64,000 bases of DNA from positions 496,001 to 560,000 of the forward strand of contig JADNYJ010000006.1 of the NCBI GenBank assembly GCA_015501075.1, written 5' to 3'. The DNA comes from Gymnopilus junonius. Its lineage: Eukaryota > Basidiomycota > Agaricomycetes > Agaricales > Galerinaceae. A model generated the notes under the pieces. The model ran no database searches. It was not told where the DNA came from and saw only the letters and a program-made list of their open reading frames with translations. Made by a program: the position numbers and the translations under genes. Positions 11,678 to 23,324 of this stretch are shown here, piece after piece (position 1 is the stretch's first letter; each line of letters begins with the position of its first letter).

Positions 11678-13092
11678 ATGGAATCACATGAAATTCTCGG
11701 TATCTCGAAAGACGCGTCAGAGCAGGAGATTCGATTGGCGTACAAAGGATTGGTACGTCCGCATTGTGCACTTTCTTTGTGGCACAATCTAATTCTGCCA
11801 TTCGTTAAGGCGATGAAATGGCATCCTGACCGCCAACCTCTGGACAAAGCAGGAGCGACGGCAAAATTCGTCGAGGTACGTTCCCTGTTAGGTTACAGCT
11901 CTACTTTTGGGCTGACCTCTCTATAGATAAACAGAGCGCACAGGACAATGCTGCGCAATCTACGCCGCACTCGTCGAACGACCAAGGCGAAAGAATGCTT
12001 TACTACTGAATCCTCGCCATCCTCTCCCGAATCAACTTCCTCATCTCTACCAGAATCTTCCACCCATTCGACGCATTCCTCGACCTCTCGTTCAAGTAGC
12101 CCTTCTGAGAGCCCAGGGTCCTCCAGATCTCCTTCTATTTCTTCCTTCACTTCGGGAGAGACCTCTCCAACCCGGTCCTCCTTTTCCGAAGATAAATACA
12201 AAACTCGAGGACGATTCAACTCTCGCAGCACGGACTTTCCCAACCCTTTACAACCTTCATCTGCGGACACCCTTCCCTCACGTCTGTCTACGGAGTCATC
12301 TTCCACATCCTCATCAAACCCCGGTGGCAGAAAGTTACGGAAGCGGACTAGGTCGAAGAATCGCAAAGTCAATACCGATTCCAGAGAAGACACCCCAAAA
12401 CATTCTCCTCGCCAAGGGGGTCCTCATATTGACAGCGACCTTGAGCGCGTGGCCGAGACCCTGTGTCCTTCGCGGGCTGTCTTACGCGGTGCAGGAGCCG
12501 ATGTTCCTAAGAAATGGGTCCACCTTCTTAATTTGACCCTGGAGGAAATCGTTCAGGGGAAGACATTTCATTTCCGAGTAATCCGTTACACGCGATCAGG
12601 GAAGCAGGTTCTGCCTCTGGAAGTACATGTACCCTCTGGAAGTCGTGGCGGCACAGAGATTATTCTTGAAGGCGTCGGGAATGAACGCAAGGACGGTACA
12701 TGGCAAGACATCAGCTTTACTATCAAGGAGATGAAGCACGATCGATTTACACGCATTCACGATGATCTTTTCATGGACGTCCGTCTTCCTTGGGTGGATA
12801 GTTTGAACGACCGGGAAGGCAAGGTCTATCTGCAAGGCCTGGATCAAAGCGACTACCTGTTCACAGTCAACTATCATTCCACCCGCCTTTTGAGTGGAAA
12901 AGCAGTCATTCACGGGGCTGGGATGCCTTACCTTGATGGTACAGGGCGAGGCAGGATCATCGTTCGGTAAGCTATCTTTTATTATAACGAATCATTAAAC
13001 TCATTTGACCATGGAATGGATGTAGCTGGGAAATCTCCTCACCTTTATCTTCTTGGGACGCAATTAAAAACGTACTGCGATTCAGGAACTGA
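11678..13092 (+). CDS. Type II DnaJ (Hsp40) co-chaperone
   Basis: Four exons: 11678-11752, 11810-11875, 11927-12966 and 13026-13092, giving 415 aa. The J domain starts at the first Met (SHEILGISKDASEQEIRLAY) and keeps the HPD motif (AMKWHPDRQP) that stimulates Hsp70 ATPase activity. A long Ser/Thr/Pro-rich linker (residues about 60-200) replaces the Gly/Phe region. A C-terminal substrate-binding domain follows (LTLEEIVQGKTFHF, GTEIILEGVGNERKDG). There is no CxxCxGxG zinc finger, so it resembles Sis1/DNAJB rather than type I. The last intron removes an apparent stop after RGRIIVR and adds WEISSPLSSWDAIKNVLRF, which restores a family-like end. Confidence 0.85.
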
Positions 13093-13329
13093 TCATATTA
13101 ACCGAAACAACACAATCGGAAACGAAAAGTAAATCATTACTTAGGTTCGGCAGGCCCGATTAATTGATAGCCTATCTGGAGATACTACATTGTAATAGTA
13201 CAAAAGGACATTCAGCATGCAATATAGTGGCATACTTGTATCGATCAGTAGCTAAGTCCTCTTGCAGTCTACTACTAGGCGTAGTTGACGAGAAGGGCAA
13301 CTTGGCGATGTGGCGTTCGGGTTTCGAAC

Positions 13330-13814
13330 TCATCCTGGTAGACTCAGGCGGCAGATATTTGGAACTGGAGGAAGAAGTTTGCCCCCGCTTTTCAGATTGA
13401 TTGCGTAAGTTATAGAGGCAGAATTGCCTTCCAGAACATTAAAGCTTCCGGTCCAATGCAGGTGTGGAAGAGGAGGTAGAGGCTTCCAAATCCTGTCCGA
13501 TTCCTTGGCGTGTTTATGGCCATGGGTCTTATGGGGTTGAAGAGCTTCTATAGCCATTCTAACCGTGACGACATAAGTGCCTTTACAAGGAGATCCTTTC
13601 AAATAGCCTTGACAATGTATGTACCGAAGGCAACTTGGGGACGATTGGTAAACGAGCAACTTTGGTTGCTGCATCTATAATTATTTTTTGGGATAGCTTT
13701 GCGCTCTTTCTTAGCCTTCCTGAAGGCCGCTGGGAGTTGGACTAATGACAAGACGGGTAAATAAGGAGAGTCGGTGAGATTGATAAGCGGCTTACAGGTA
13801 GACACAATTTGCAT
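13330..13814 (-). CDS. Hypothetical small gene (weak model)
   Basis: A Met at 13814 lies about 150 bp downstream of a TATATAAAA box. Two plausible short introns (GTAAGC to CCCAG, and GTACAT to GTAAAG) would join MQIVST, AFRKAKKERKAIPKN and TYVVTVRMAIEALQPHK into a basic protein of about 130 aa ending at 13330. No family is recognised. The model depends wholly on my splice choices and could be wrong. Confidence 0.25.
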
Positions 13815-13960
13815 GGTAAGGAATGGCGTAAATTTAAACTCGATAACTACAAAGGAAAGGGTTGGATTGCGAAAGACGAAGATTTGGGTTGTAAAGGGAG
13901 CGGAAGGTCGAAGTAAAAAGCAAGTGGCAGAAAATGGAACCTGCTCGAGTAGAATAGACC

Positions 13961-13969
13961 TTTTATATA
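13961..13969 (-). promoter_or_regulatory. TATA-box-like element
   Basis: The minus strand reads TATATAAAA, followed by a pyrimidine-rich leader (CATTTTCTGCCACTTGCTTT). This is the usual look of a strong fungal core promoter. It would serve the weak gene model ending at 13330. Confidence 0.35.
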
Positions 13970-14074
13970 ATCCAGAAAGTGGGCCAGATGTTCAAAGACA
14001 AAACAGCGAGCTGAGGGCCAAAGAAAATGATCGACAAGAAAGTCCGAGCCGGCCACAACGACAATTGTCTTCAT

Positions 14075-14992
14075 AACAAAGAAGTAAATAACTCTTGTCT
14101 GGCTCTTGAGTTAAGTTTTTTTCACGAGCCCTTGCTCTGCATCTGAACATTCTGGTTGCAACGCAGTATCTGGCAGCATTTAAATCTATAGATAGGAATG
14201 AATGGCATCTAGCTTTGGCCCTAGGAAGAATGCGATGCCAAATTAGTCAGCTGTCGGCTTTCTGCGGTACAACCCGTATTTAGCATTTCCATCCATTTCC
14301 GTCAACGACACCAATCAACCCTTTACCCGATATTATACTCCTTGTCAATACTCCAACCTCCGGTGAGCTTCCCATTTGGATATTACTTTTGTTAAATCAA
14401 TCATCTCGTTACAAACTCCGGACACCGAAGACCCTCAATCCGCCACATGTTTTCGAGAAGTACGTTCGGCCGCACACCAGCCTATGCGGTATTTCGAGCT
14501 CAAGAGGAAGTACTTGAAGGGATTGACACTCTGGTGGATATTTTTTTATACGACTTGTACATAATTTATCCAGGAATATCAACTTGAACCGAGTTGCATA
14601 CTGGCCTGTCCTGTCGAAAAATTTTGTGCTCCCTTTCATGTATGGCGGATCCAAGGAGAGGTGATCAGTGCTGCAGGCTTTTAAACTCCCCGTTACGTAA
14701 CAGTGCCGTTGCATTAAACATCTAGAAAGCCATTGTGATGGCTCATTTAGCGTAAGAGATTACAGGAAAAATGTTTTGCAGACATTTGTAAATATGATGA
14801 AGATGCTCCATGCATAATGTACTCTGCATTAATCGACAATAATAAAAATAATAGCTAATTGCTCTAGCTATCAAAAATTAGTACCTGAATAGCGGGATAC
14901 CACGTCAATATTGACAGAAAAGTCGACAAAAAACAAGCAGAAACATCAACCAGTTCTGTTGGAAAATAGCAGCTGCATTGGTAAATGTCCAC
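14075..14992. other. Intergenic, no gene seen
   Basis: No supported gene. Frames at 14376-14564 and 14409-14714 overlap on opposite strands and neither has a recognisable feature. Confidence 0.4.
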
Positions 14993-15290
14993 TTAGAAAT
15001 GATAACCTGGATATTTTTCATCCAACTGTTCCAAGGCGACCTTAGCAGCTGCCACTCTAGCATCACTTTTGCTTGGCCCTGTTCCTGTCCCATACTCGAT
15101 TCCCGTTAACTGGGAAGGAATTTGAACAGATATGCCTACATATTGCTTGACGACATACCATATGCCACACATTCCAGGTAGGTTCATGCTGCTTTCCGGG
15201 TCTGTATGTCGTTGTATGTCACCGTGAGCTTTAGTGTTGACAAAAGTTGTTAAGGCGGGTGCGAGGATCTGAGACTGTGGTCAACTTTTC
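14993..15290 (-). CDS. Double-stranded RNA-binding domain protein (partial or interrupted)
   Basis: The C-terminal exon encodes TGIEYGTGTGPSKSDARVAA and then AKVALEQLDEKYPGYHF, the classic second half of a dsRBD (GxGxSK, then AAxxALxxL). A 49-bp intron (15110-15158, GTATGT to CCCAG) joins it to HEPTWNVWHM, which fits the conserved GPxHxPTW strand. Farther upstream, KAHGDIQRHTDPES and RLNNFCQ fit the first helix and loop but lie in other frames, one base off. The domain is therefore complete in content but broken in frame. The first exon and start were not found. Such short dsRBD proteins are common in basidiomycetes; the role is unknown. Confidence 0.55.
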
Positions 15291-17117
15291 AGATAGCCAC
15301 CGGACGGCATATGTTACACACCTTGATCGTGGACATCCTTTACTAAGTTTGAATAGGAGGGCTGGTTGCAGAAAGCCAATTGAGAAAGTTGAACTGGATG
15401 CAAAGTTCTTTGCAGACTACGTTAAATACGCGAATGCCCGTTTAAGAGTACATCTGCCAATGACTGTGTGGATTTCCTACTGGGGTGAATTGTACATTTC
15501 GTCCCCGAGCCGCAGAATGGAAGGGATCTTACCTGTAAAGAGCAGCTGTCATCGGGAGCCCCACCAGTGTCCAGGAGCGCAGTGTCCTTCGTGTACGACC
15601 GGCGTATGATTATGTACAGCTGGTGTCATTTAAATCCTTGCAGTTCAGAATGAGTCGAAGAAAGGGAGAAGAAATGCCTAGAAAACGGCGCCACGGTGAC
15701 CCAGGAAAAGTTGGTCTAATTCAAGCTCTTTGCCGCAATACACCCTACTGCCGAGCGGACGGTCATGATCAAAAGAAATTATCCAGTGTCATGTGCAGGA
15801 AGCAGGGTCTACCCGTGCTGCAACCAGTCTCTTAAAAGTAATTGACTCGACAAGAAGTCCAAGCATCTCCTTTGCGGATTTACAAATTATCTCCTTTCCA
15901 GAACGGATATCAACGTAATGAGCGCACAGAAGCGCCCAAGGCGTCTAGGCGCTCAGGTCTCGTTTGCTACGGCAATATAGTGGGAGCCGGAAGGCAAATT
16001 CCTTTGTGGTTGTTGAATTATGCACTGGATCACCACCCCGTGAAGTATTAACCCAGTATGATGAGTTATTGTAAGGAGCGGGCTAACAGTAATGCCAGAT
16101 ACACAGGCCCAGTGATTTTGTACCGCAGAGCAATCAGACCGACATCCCGAAGTTGTATCATAGTCGAGTCATTCAAGATCATCAGCGCCTCCGCACGGCA
16201 TAGTAACCTGTAGAGAAAGACGGGTAGAACATTACTGGCCGGGGCACCTTTCAAAAAAGGGAAGAGAAATGTTTCCGTGAGGGAGAACCAGTGGCTAAAA
16301 TGCTAGCGTGTAAATAATGAGGAAGGCAGTACGTACCATGGGGCGATCCGAGGTATTTGGGTGATCTGAATATGATACGAGGAGAGCGGATATCTTTTAA
16401 CTACTGAAGTTGTGACGTAAAAATGTCCCAAAGGGTCCAGAGAGCCCGCAAAAGCCGATATCGATGAGTGCTTAGGCTATTTGCATGTTGAAACTTGAGA
16501 ACAGCTTTCAAAGGCCAAGGCAGAGATGTCCTAAAAATCACAGAAAATGGAGCGTCGTTATAATATCCGACGCGAAGAGAAGTCATTAAGACTCTGCACA
16601 GTTGCAACTAATTTAAAAGAAGTTTTTGTGTCCGTGTCGGTCCGGCGATGAATTCCAGCTGAGAAAGCAGCAAAAAAGCAGTCAAATAGTTCCGATGTCG
16701 AGCCGACATAGCAGATAGTGAGAAAAAAAAAAACAAACAAACTAGGCAGCTGAGTCGCAGAGCTTTATGTGGGCACTGGGCGGGTTCACTGCCGAAGGAG
16801 TGGGTTAAGGAACGTACTACGTTAGTACACTAGTCGAGGTCACGATCAGGAGGAGCGTGATGTGACTGACTTGGCAACTGGTTGCTCGCCGTCCTCTTCC
16901 TTAAATTTCTTCCTTTGCTTAAAGCGTCCTAGCGACACTCGAAATGAGGGCTGTAGTACTTAAGGGTTGCGCATTTCTTTTATTCTCTTCTGACTTCGAC
17001 AGTGAAAATTTATAGAGAATGAATTTTCCGAACTCGGTACTGGACAGAAGCAAAGAAAAATCTACCACAAGCCCTCCTCGTAGTTTCATTGATCAGATCG
17101 CTCAAGGGCTCGTCCGA
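15291..17117. other. Intergenic, no supported gene
   Basis: Nearly 2 kb without a convincing gene. The minus-strand frames between 16066 and 16740 are hydrophobic in places but cannot be linked by good splice sites into a family I recognise. Confidence 0.35.
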
Positions 17118-18537
17118 TCATGGCAAAGAATCCGCCTCCAGCCGCACGTCTGCTTCTACGTAACTTTCAATCTGACGATTCAGTTCTTGCCTTTCTGCAA
17201 AGGAAGTAGACGCAGATTGTTCCAATTGCCTCCTCAGTGCTTGCATCTGGCGGTTGCTCTCTGCATTTGCCCTCTCGTGCTCCTGGTGGGCTGCCTCAGT
17301 TAATTGCTGCACCCGTTCATCCATCCTGCGCTTCTCCTCGCTATATTCAGAGGCTAATTTGTGTGCATCGTTCTGAACTCTATTCATCTCGGTCTGCAGC
17401 TTCCTGGTTTCAATCTCAAGCTCGCGCCTAGACTCTACGTCTTTGGTCCTGATCGCCTCTGAAAATTCACCAATGAGTTATTTCTACGAAGAAAGTGTAC
17501 GACAGACCTCTCATTTCTTCCTGGAGTGACCTCATCTCGTCGCGATGCTTCCTAATTTGTGTCATTAATTCTCTATTCAACTCCTCCCCAGCTGCGGTCT
17601 CTGAAATTTGCTTCTTCTGGTCCACGAGTTCTCTTTGAATCTGCAAGGCAATAGGGTGGTTTTCCATAATTTGTCTAAGCACAGTATGGGCTGCCTTCTG
17701 GGTGTTGTCGTGACGAAAGAGTTGTCCACCTTTATCAAGGACCGGTTTGAAGAACATGTCCTTGCTAGCCAACTCGTCCTCTCGTGCCTCTCCGACCTCT
17801 CTACTAACTTCTCCCCACATATTGGTGAGAATGACAACGTTCTTCAATGAACTCTCACCGCAGAGTTGTCGGAACATCTTGAAATTCCGCGTCGAAATCC
17901 CGCCCATTCGGAAATCAGAAATGCGATGAAGGTAGATCACTCCCGCAAGTTGTTTGCCTCCCTCGTATCTTTTTTTCCCCATTAATTTACGCCAGCATTA
18001 TAGGACAATCAAGGAACTTACGCGTAGCGAGGAAAGTAGCAATCATGCGCAATACATCCGTGTCGCTCCTGGTTGTATCATCAAAGCCTGGCGTGTCAAT
18101 CAGGGTAACGGCTCGACCGTCTAACTCGAAAGGCTGAGCAACCTGTACGATGCTAGTGCACGACTGAAGGCCACGACCAACTCTAAGATTGGAACCACTT
18201 GCGAGATTTATGAACTAACAATGGTCAACGATTGTGGATCATGATCGATATCCATAGCTTAATGCACTATTCGTACTCACTGTTGTCTTGCCACTTCCTG
18301 TGGCCCCCATAACTCTGCGGATCCTTTCAGCAGGAATTTACGTCCTGCCCAAGGCTTAAAACTCACGCGATACCACATCGGATTCATCTACGACGAATGT
18401 CTACAATATGATACGTTCTCAATCTTCTGGCACTTTTCGTCAAGATACTAAATAGTGCGTACCCTGGATAAGGCTGAGGCCGACGCGGTCCATGATCTGT
18501 GCATGATAAGAACCATTTGATGGGCTATATTTTCCAT
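17118..18537 (-). CDS. AIG1-like G-domain protein with coiled-coil tail, copy 1
   Basis: The P-loop MGATGSGKTT lies at 18281-18310, right at an intron. It is followed by FINLASGSNLRVGRGLQSCT, the G3 motif LIDTPGFDD and a G4-like VVILTNMW. Conserved blocks HRISDFRMGGISTRNFKMF and FFKPVLDKGGQLFRHDN identify a basidiomycete TRAFAC-class G-domain family. The C-terminal 150 residues are a coiled coil (LNRELMTQIRKHRDEM, MNRVQNDAHKLASEY). The stop at 17118 follows VEADVRLEADSLP. The start is uncertain: an exon at 18367-18400 (FVVDESDVVS) precedes the P-loop, and 18537 is only the likeliest Met. It is a tandem duplicate of the gene at 19079-20360. Cellular function unknown. Confidence 0.75.
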
Positions 18538-19078
18538 AGGCACTTGCCTTTGGATTTCACTATTCTCGGGGATTTGATGAATGGAGAGAACATTTGAGGG
18601 AGGGCGAGTCTCCAACATTGTTTGGCCGTATAGCATGTCAAGAGACAGGAGGATCGCCAGGCAGGTATCCCCTAACTATCTGGCCCTTTATACAGCCTCT
18701 TTAAGTATGCCTGGACTAGGTCGACACGTGTTTAAAACGAGTCTGTACCCAAGCACCGTTGCGCCTTCTAAATCACAAATTAGAAGAAACTCGAAGATCA
18801 ACGGAATCGATTGGAGTATAAATGACAGATGTGATTCTAGGATTCCTAGTAAGTCTTGATGTCTTTGCTGCGCATTCTCAGTCTGTCAGGGTAGAGTGTG
18901 TGGGATTTGTGCCGAACTTAAGCGCCCATAAGTTCGAACTGTGAACTTTGCTATTAAGAACCAAATCAATAAGCAAGTTACATAACTCTTTGCGTTACTT
19001 CGTTAGACGTATTTTTACTGAGACATGTATGGCCAGATCAGGACAGTATTACGGCTACGGAACATGTTGCTTTTCAAT
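18538..19078. other. Spacer between tandem G-domain genes
   Basis: Contains the probable promoter of copy 1 and the 3' flank of copy 2. No coding content recognised. Confidence 0.4.
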
Positions 19079-20360
19079 TTACTGTATGGTGCAACCTCCG
19101 CGTTGGTTGTTTCGCAACTCCTCGATCTGGCGAAGAAGTTTCTTCCTTTCCTCGACGGAAGCAGAAGGTTTGCTGAAGTTGAACCCTGAGTTCACCCATC
19201 TGTCGGTTGTAATCTGCGGCTGCCTTGTCAAAATCCTTGCGGGCCGACGACGCCATTTTCTGCATACGTTGCTCCATCTGTCGTTTCTCTTCGTTATATT
19301 TAGTGGCGAGTTCTGAGCGTCGGTATGAACTCTGTTCATCTCGGCTTGAAGTTTCTTACTTTCAAGCTCGAGTTCAAGCTTTGTTTCTTCGTCTTTTGTC
19401 CTAATGGTCTCTGCAATTTGTATAATTAAGTAATTGTACTCCGTGATAAAATTCAATTGGCCTTCGATACCTTGCATTTCTTCCTGAAGTTGCTTCATCT
19501 CCTCTTTGTGTTTCCGATACTGGGCGATCAATTCCCTGTTTAATTCCTCTCCAGCAGCAGTTTCCGAAATATCTTTCTTTTCCTCGACCAGTTCCTATTG
19601 AATCTGTAAGGGGAGCGGGTGGTTCTCGACAATGTGCCTAAGTACGTTGTGGGACATCTCTTGAGTATTGTCGTGACGCAACATCTGTGCTCCCTTGTCA
19701 AGGACGGGCTTGAAAAAAATGTCTTCAGTGGCCAGCTCATGTTCTCGAGCCTCGCCAACTTCTCGACCAACTTCTCCCCACATGTTGGTGAGGATGACGA
19801 CGTTCTTCAACGAGTTCTCACCACAGAGCTGCCGGAACATCTTGAAGTTACGAGTCGAAATTCCGCCCATTCGGAAGTCAGAGATGCGGTGGATGTAGAT
19901 GATTCCTGACAATTTATGGCCGTTCTCATATCTTTAACTTTTCATGAGATTCACAATGACGTTTACAGGGAAATATAGGGCTCACGCTGTAGATAGGAAG
20001 GCCGCAATTAGACGCAGTATATCCGTGTCGCTCTTCGAAGTATCATCAAATCCAGGTGTGTCGATAAGGATCACAGACCGGCTGTCTAGCTGAAACGGCT
20101 CAGCAGCCTGTATGTCGCTCGTACAGGACTGGAGACCGCGTCCGACGCGAAGGTTAGAGCCACTGGCGGAATTTATGAACTAGAGATTATTGTCATGGAA
20201 TCACTGTCCGAAACCTCTGGTTCAGGAAGAGTTTGTACTTACAGTAGTCTTGCCACTTCCGGTGGCGCCCATTACACTGTATTCAGCATTTTAGCAATAT
20301 AATTTGTGCCTGAGAGGCAGAGACCACCAACGCGACAAGTACATGAGAATCGTCCTCCAT
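19079..20360 (-). pseudogene. AIG1-like G-domain protein, copy 2 (broken)
   Basis: The start at 20360 gives MEDDSHVLVA, spliced to VMGATGSGKTT. FINSASGSNLRVGRGLQSCT, LIDTPGFDD, HRISDFRMGGISTRNFKMF and VVILTNMW follow, close to copy 1. Three defects occur after the G domain: a TAG at 19595-19597 where copy 1 has Arg (QIQ-stop-ELVEEKK), a missing A near 19311 in the coiled coil, and an extra T near 19165. The G domain itself is intact, so a truncated protein of about 220 aa could still be made. The nonsense codon is a substitution, which makes real decay more likely here than at loci that show only homopolymer indels. Confidence 0.7.
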
Positions 20361-21261
20361 TGCCTGGGTGCCAGATAGGGCCAATCGAGTGTAAAGATCA
20401 GATAGGGAGAAACCTGGACCTGCGTGATGTACGTTCTCACTGTTCGAGGCCTTTTATTACCGTCTGTACACGTGCGGAATACGTTTCTGTGCCCACAGAT
20501 ATCTCGTTGCGTGACATGCTACTCAAGACTTCACAGTTCTGTGAAGCAAGTATGAATGACAGATGTGAAGGAACACTTCTACAAGGATCGATAAGGCACA
20601 CCAAGTAACCCTTACATAGTCCTTGCGGTACGATTTGAAAGTCCTGAGCTTCTTTAGGCGCCCATACTCCAACTTCCTACAGAAAAGGCAGTCATTGATG
20701 ATATGTTTCGATATAGAAATCACCCGCTTGTACTTACCTTCTTGACACGCTCACTGCGGACTGCGGACTGCGAGATAGTGCACTAGACCTGTTTCTTCAT
20801 GAAGCCTGTGTGCCTCTGGGGCAGACGGTCATTGGAAGTTCGCTTGAAGTGACAAAGTTCAGAGCATCTATTTATAATTACCGAACTGTTTGGTTTTCGT
20901 CCTGTGAGCAAACAGGATTCAACCACCTTCCTACTCGCCCTCTCGATGTAATGTTTAAACCTTTCTATACAACCATATTGCCGTCAAAGGTTGGAATACG
21001 GTGATATTGTCTGCGCTTGGATTCTCGGACGGCGATATCTTGAACAAATTACCTTACAGTGGCACTTTGTACTTCAGCATGAATTCAACATCCGGATTCA
21101 CTCTCGCATGGCAAACGAGCATATCTCATCTTATCAACGAGGAACAAGAAGTCAGCCAGACAAAACGTCGTAAAAACTAAGGGCACGTCTCCTAGAGAGG
21201 AGCAACAAGAACGACCCACTAACGGAATCTTACGGAGCCGACAGGAAGGCTGGGAGGAGCA
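20361..21261. other. Intergenic, no gene seen
   Basis: Divergent spacer between G-domain copy 2 (minus) and the RAI1-like gene (plus); it should hold both promoters. No supported coding frame. Confidence 0.4.
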
Positions 21262-22838
21262 ATGCCGCTCCGCCATCCACGTTTCTTTCGTACCCAAACC
21301 TCGCAAATGCCAGACCTCAGTCCATCCCTTCCAGCAGCCCACCAGCTCACTACATTCTCATATACCCCAGAACATGTCCAAGAGTTTACCGACTCGGCTT
21401 TGCGCTATTACGTGGACCCACCTCCTGGAGCAAACCTTTCTTATGGTTTTGAACGCTGGGTGAGAAAGCAGATGAGCGCGGTCGGATAGACGCGCTTTTG
21501 AAGCGATATCGCGAGTCAGACACGACCCAAAACACAGTGAGCTGCCAGAGATCGGAGTTGTCTCGTGAGGGGTGTCATGACAAAGTACGTGTTGTCTTCA
21601 TTTTTTATCACGTACAACTCGTTCATTGTATTCTTTTTTGAGGCAGGATTTTAACTGCACCTTACGAGAATCGTGATGCGTGGGAGTTGAATGTTATGAT
21701 CGTTAACGGGACACTTTACCTGGAGGAGCATGCCAGTGCAGAACGTTTGAATGAAAAGTGAGCCGTGTTTAAATATCCGACTGCTTTTACGGCTAACCTC
21801 GCCCGTGCCTTCTATGCTCAAAGGAACAATATGACTGACAGGCAGCGATCTCAAACATATTACGGATATGCATTTGAGTCATATTGCACTTCTGAGTTTC
21901 CCGCGGAAAGTCACCTCAGAATGACCCGATTCAAGGCGCGCCGCCGGGTTGGGGAGGTGATGTTACACCCAATGTACAATGGTGCAGCGTTGTCCGGACA
22001 AAGATCGGGACATGCGTATTATCATCGGAGGCGAAGTTGATTGTGTCAGAGGTAACGAGAGCGACCTTCATCTAGTTTGGCTAATCTAAGATGCTCGGAT
22101 AGGAAAATATACGGGACAAACTGATACCTTCTGAACTGAAGACATCACTCGCCATACGTGGACAGCGTGATGAGTGAATTTGAAAGGTATGATTGGACGT
22201 CGCTTACTGTCTAGATTTCTGGAAATCGACTGGGACCGCTGACGGAGGCCATTGCTCTTATTAGGAAACTGCTCAAATTTATTTCCAATCATTCTTACTT
22301 GGCGTACCGGTAGGTTTTCATTATCACATACATTATATCGCCTTAACTCATCCCGCGTAGGAAATTGTAGTGGGTTCCGGACGCCAGCTGGCGTAGTGAC
22401 GACTGTCCAGTCGTTTAAGACCATCCAACTGCCACGCCTTGTCCGCGGCAAAGCCGGGGCATGGACCCACTGGTGTCCTAGACTGGGGATATAAGTTCTT
22501 GACGTTTCTTAGGATCTAGTCAGACAGGCGGTGTCAGAAAAGTCTAAAGACCAATCTGGCTCGGTGTGGCGAGTCAAGTTTGTACCTGGGTCGGGAGTCA
22601 CAGTGGAGGAGCTTGGTCCTGAGGGAATCACAGACGTGGTAAACGGAGAAGACCGCGTCGGATTCCTGCCACGATGTACTGGGATGAAATCCACAGGAAT
22701 TACACGGGAAAGAGCAGGAGGAGAAGAAGCATATGCCAAGTGCCACCTTGGCAAATGCGGGATGGCAGATATGACACGCGTGCGGCGTTGACACCACACA
22801 TGGATATATCGACATATGGCACGTCGAGGAAGCACTAG
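21262..22838 (+). CDS. RAI1: RAI1/DXO-family decapping nuclease, frame interrupted
   Basis: Members remove incomplete or NAD-type 5' caps and support the nuclear 5'-3' exonuclease Rat1. The N-terminus DSALRYYVDPPPGANLSYGF and then FERWVRK match the family. ILTAPYENRDAWELNVM, LYLEEH, MTDRQRSQTYYGYAFESY and PNVQWCSVVRTKIG follow. The metal-binding motifs GGEVDCVR and ELKTSLAIRGQRDE, the segment TTVQSFKTIQLPRLVRGK and the C-terminal GVTVEELGPEGITDVV are all recognisable. Introns with GT-AG ends fall between them. The frame is nevertheless lost about a dozen times, nearly always by a single missing base in a short run (for example near 21468, 21495, 21562, 21916, 22012, 22276 and 22376). Restoring the run length returns the family sequence each time. 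Either a young pseudogene or, more likely, poor consensus. Confidence 0.75.
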
Positions 22839-23324
22839 AGGACAGACAGACGGATTTGTCAATTAGTTTTCGCGCAGGAACACGGATGTGTGATCTGGCC
22901 GGGTTGCATCATCGTCAGCCCACCTCACTGCCTTGAGGTCACTTTACCGAGTCATCTGATGCTGCGACTGGATTGGGCGCGACCATGAGAAGGAGAAGGT
23001 CGGACGAATCTATTCTGGACGACAGAGGCGTGTTGATTAGAGGGCTAATGGAGGCGTATATGTACACCATTACAGACAATAGAAAATGGACGAGAAAATG
23101 AAAATTATTGTCCGAATCATTTCTGGACCGGCTGAGTATTTTAAAGCCGAAACCCGGAGAATGCCGATACGCGTCGTCGCGTTTCTCGCAGGGTCCTCGC
23201 TCCTCCCAAAGGTCTCTCTCTCACCACGATCCACACAGACGCGCTACTGCCCTCCTCATCGTCCCCAACAGCGACGAGCTCGCAATTATCAGCAGCAACG
23301 ACATCGAGCACAGCTCACGCGCGA
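22839..23324. other. Intergenic, promoter of WHI5-like gene
   Basis: Spacer between RAI1 and the next plus-strand gene. The frame at 23108-23461 overlaps the true first exon in another frame and is not supported. Confidence 0.4.

Noticed and set aside
16066..16740. Several minus-strand frames that might be exons of a membrane protein
   Set aside because: No good donor/acceptor pairs join them and no family is recognisable.
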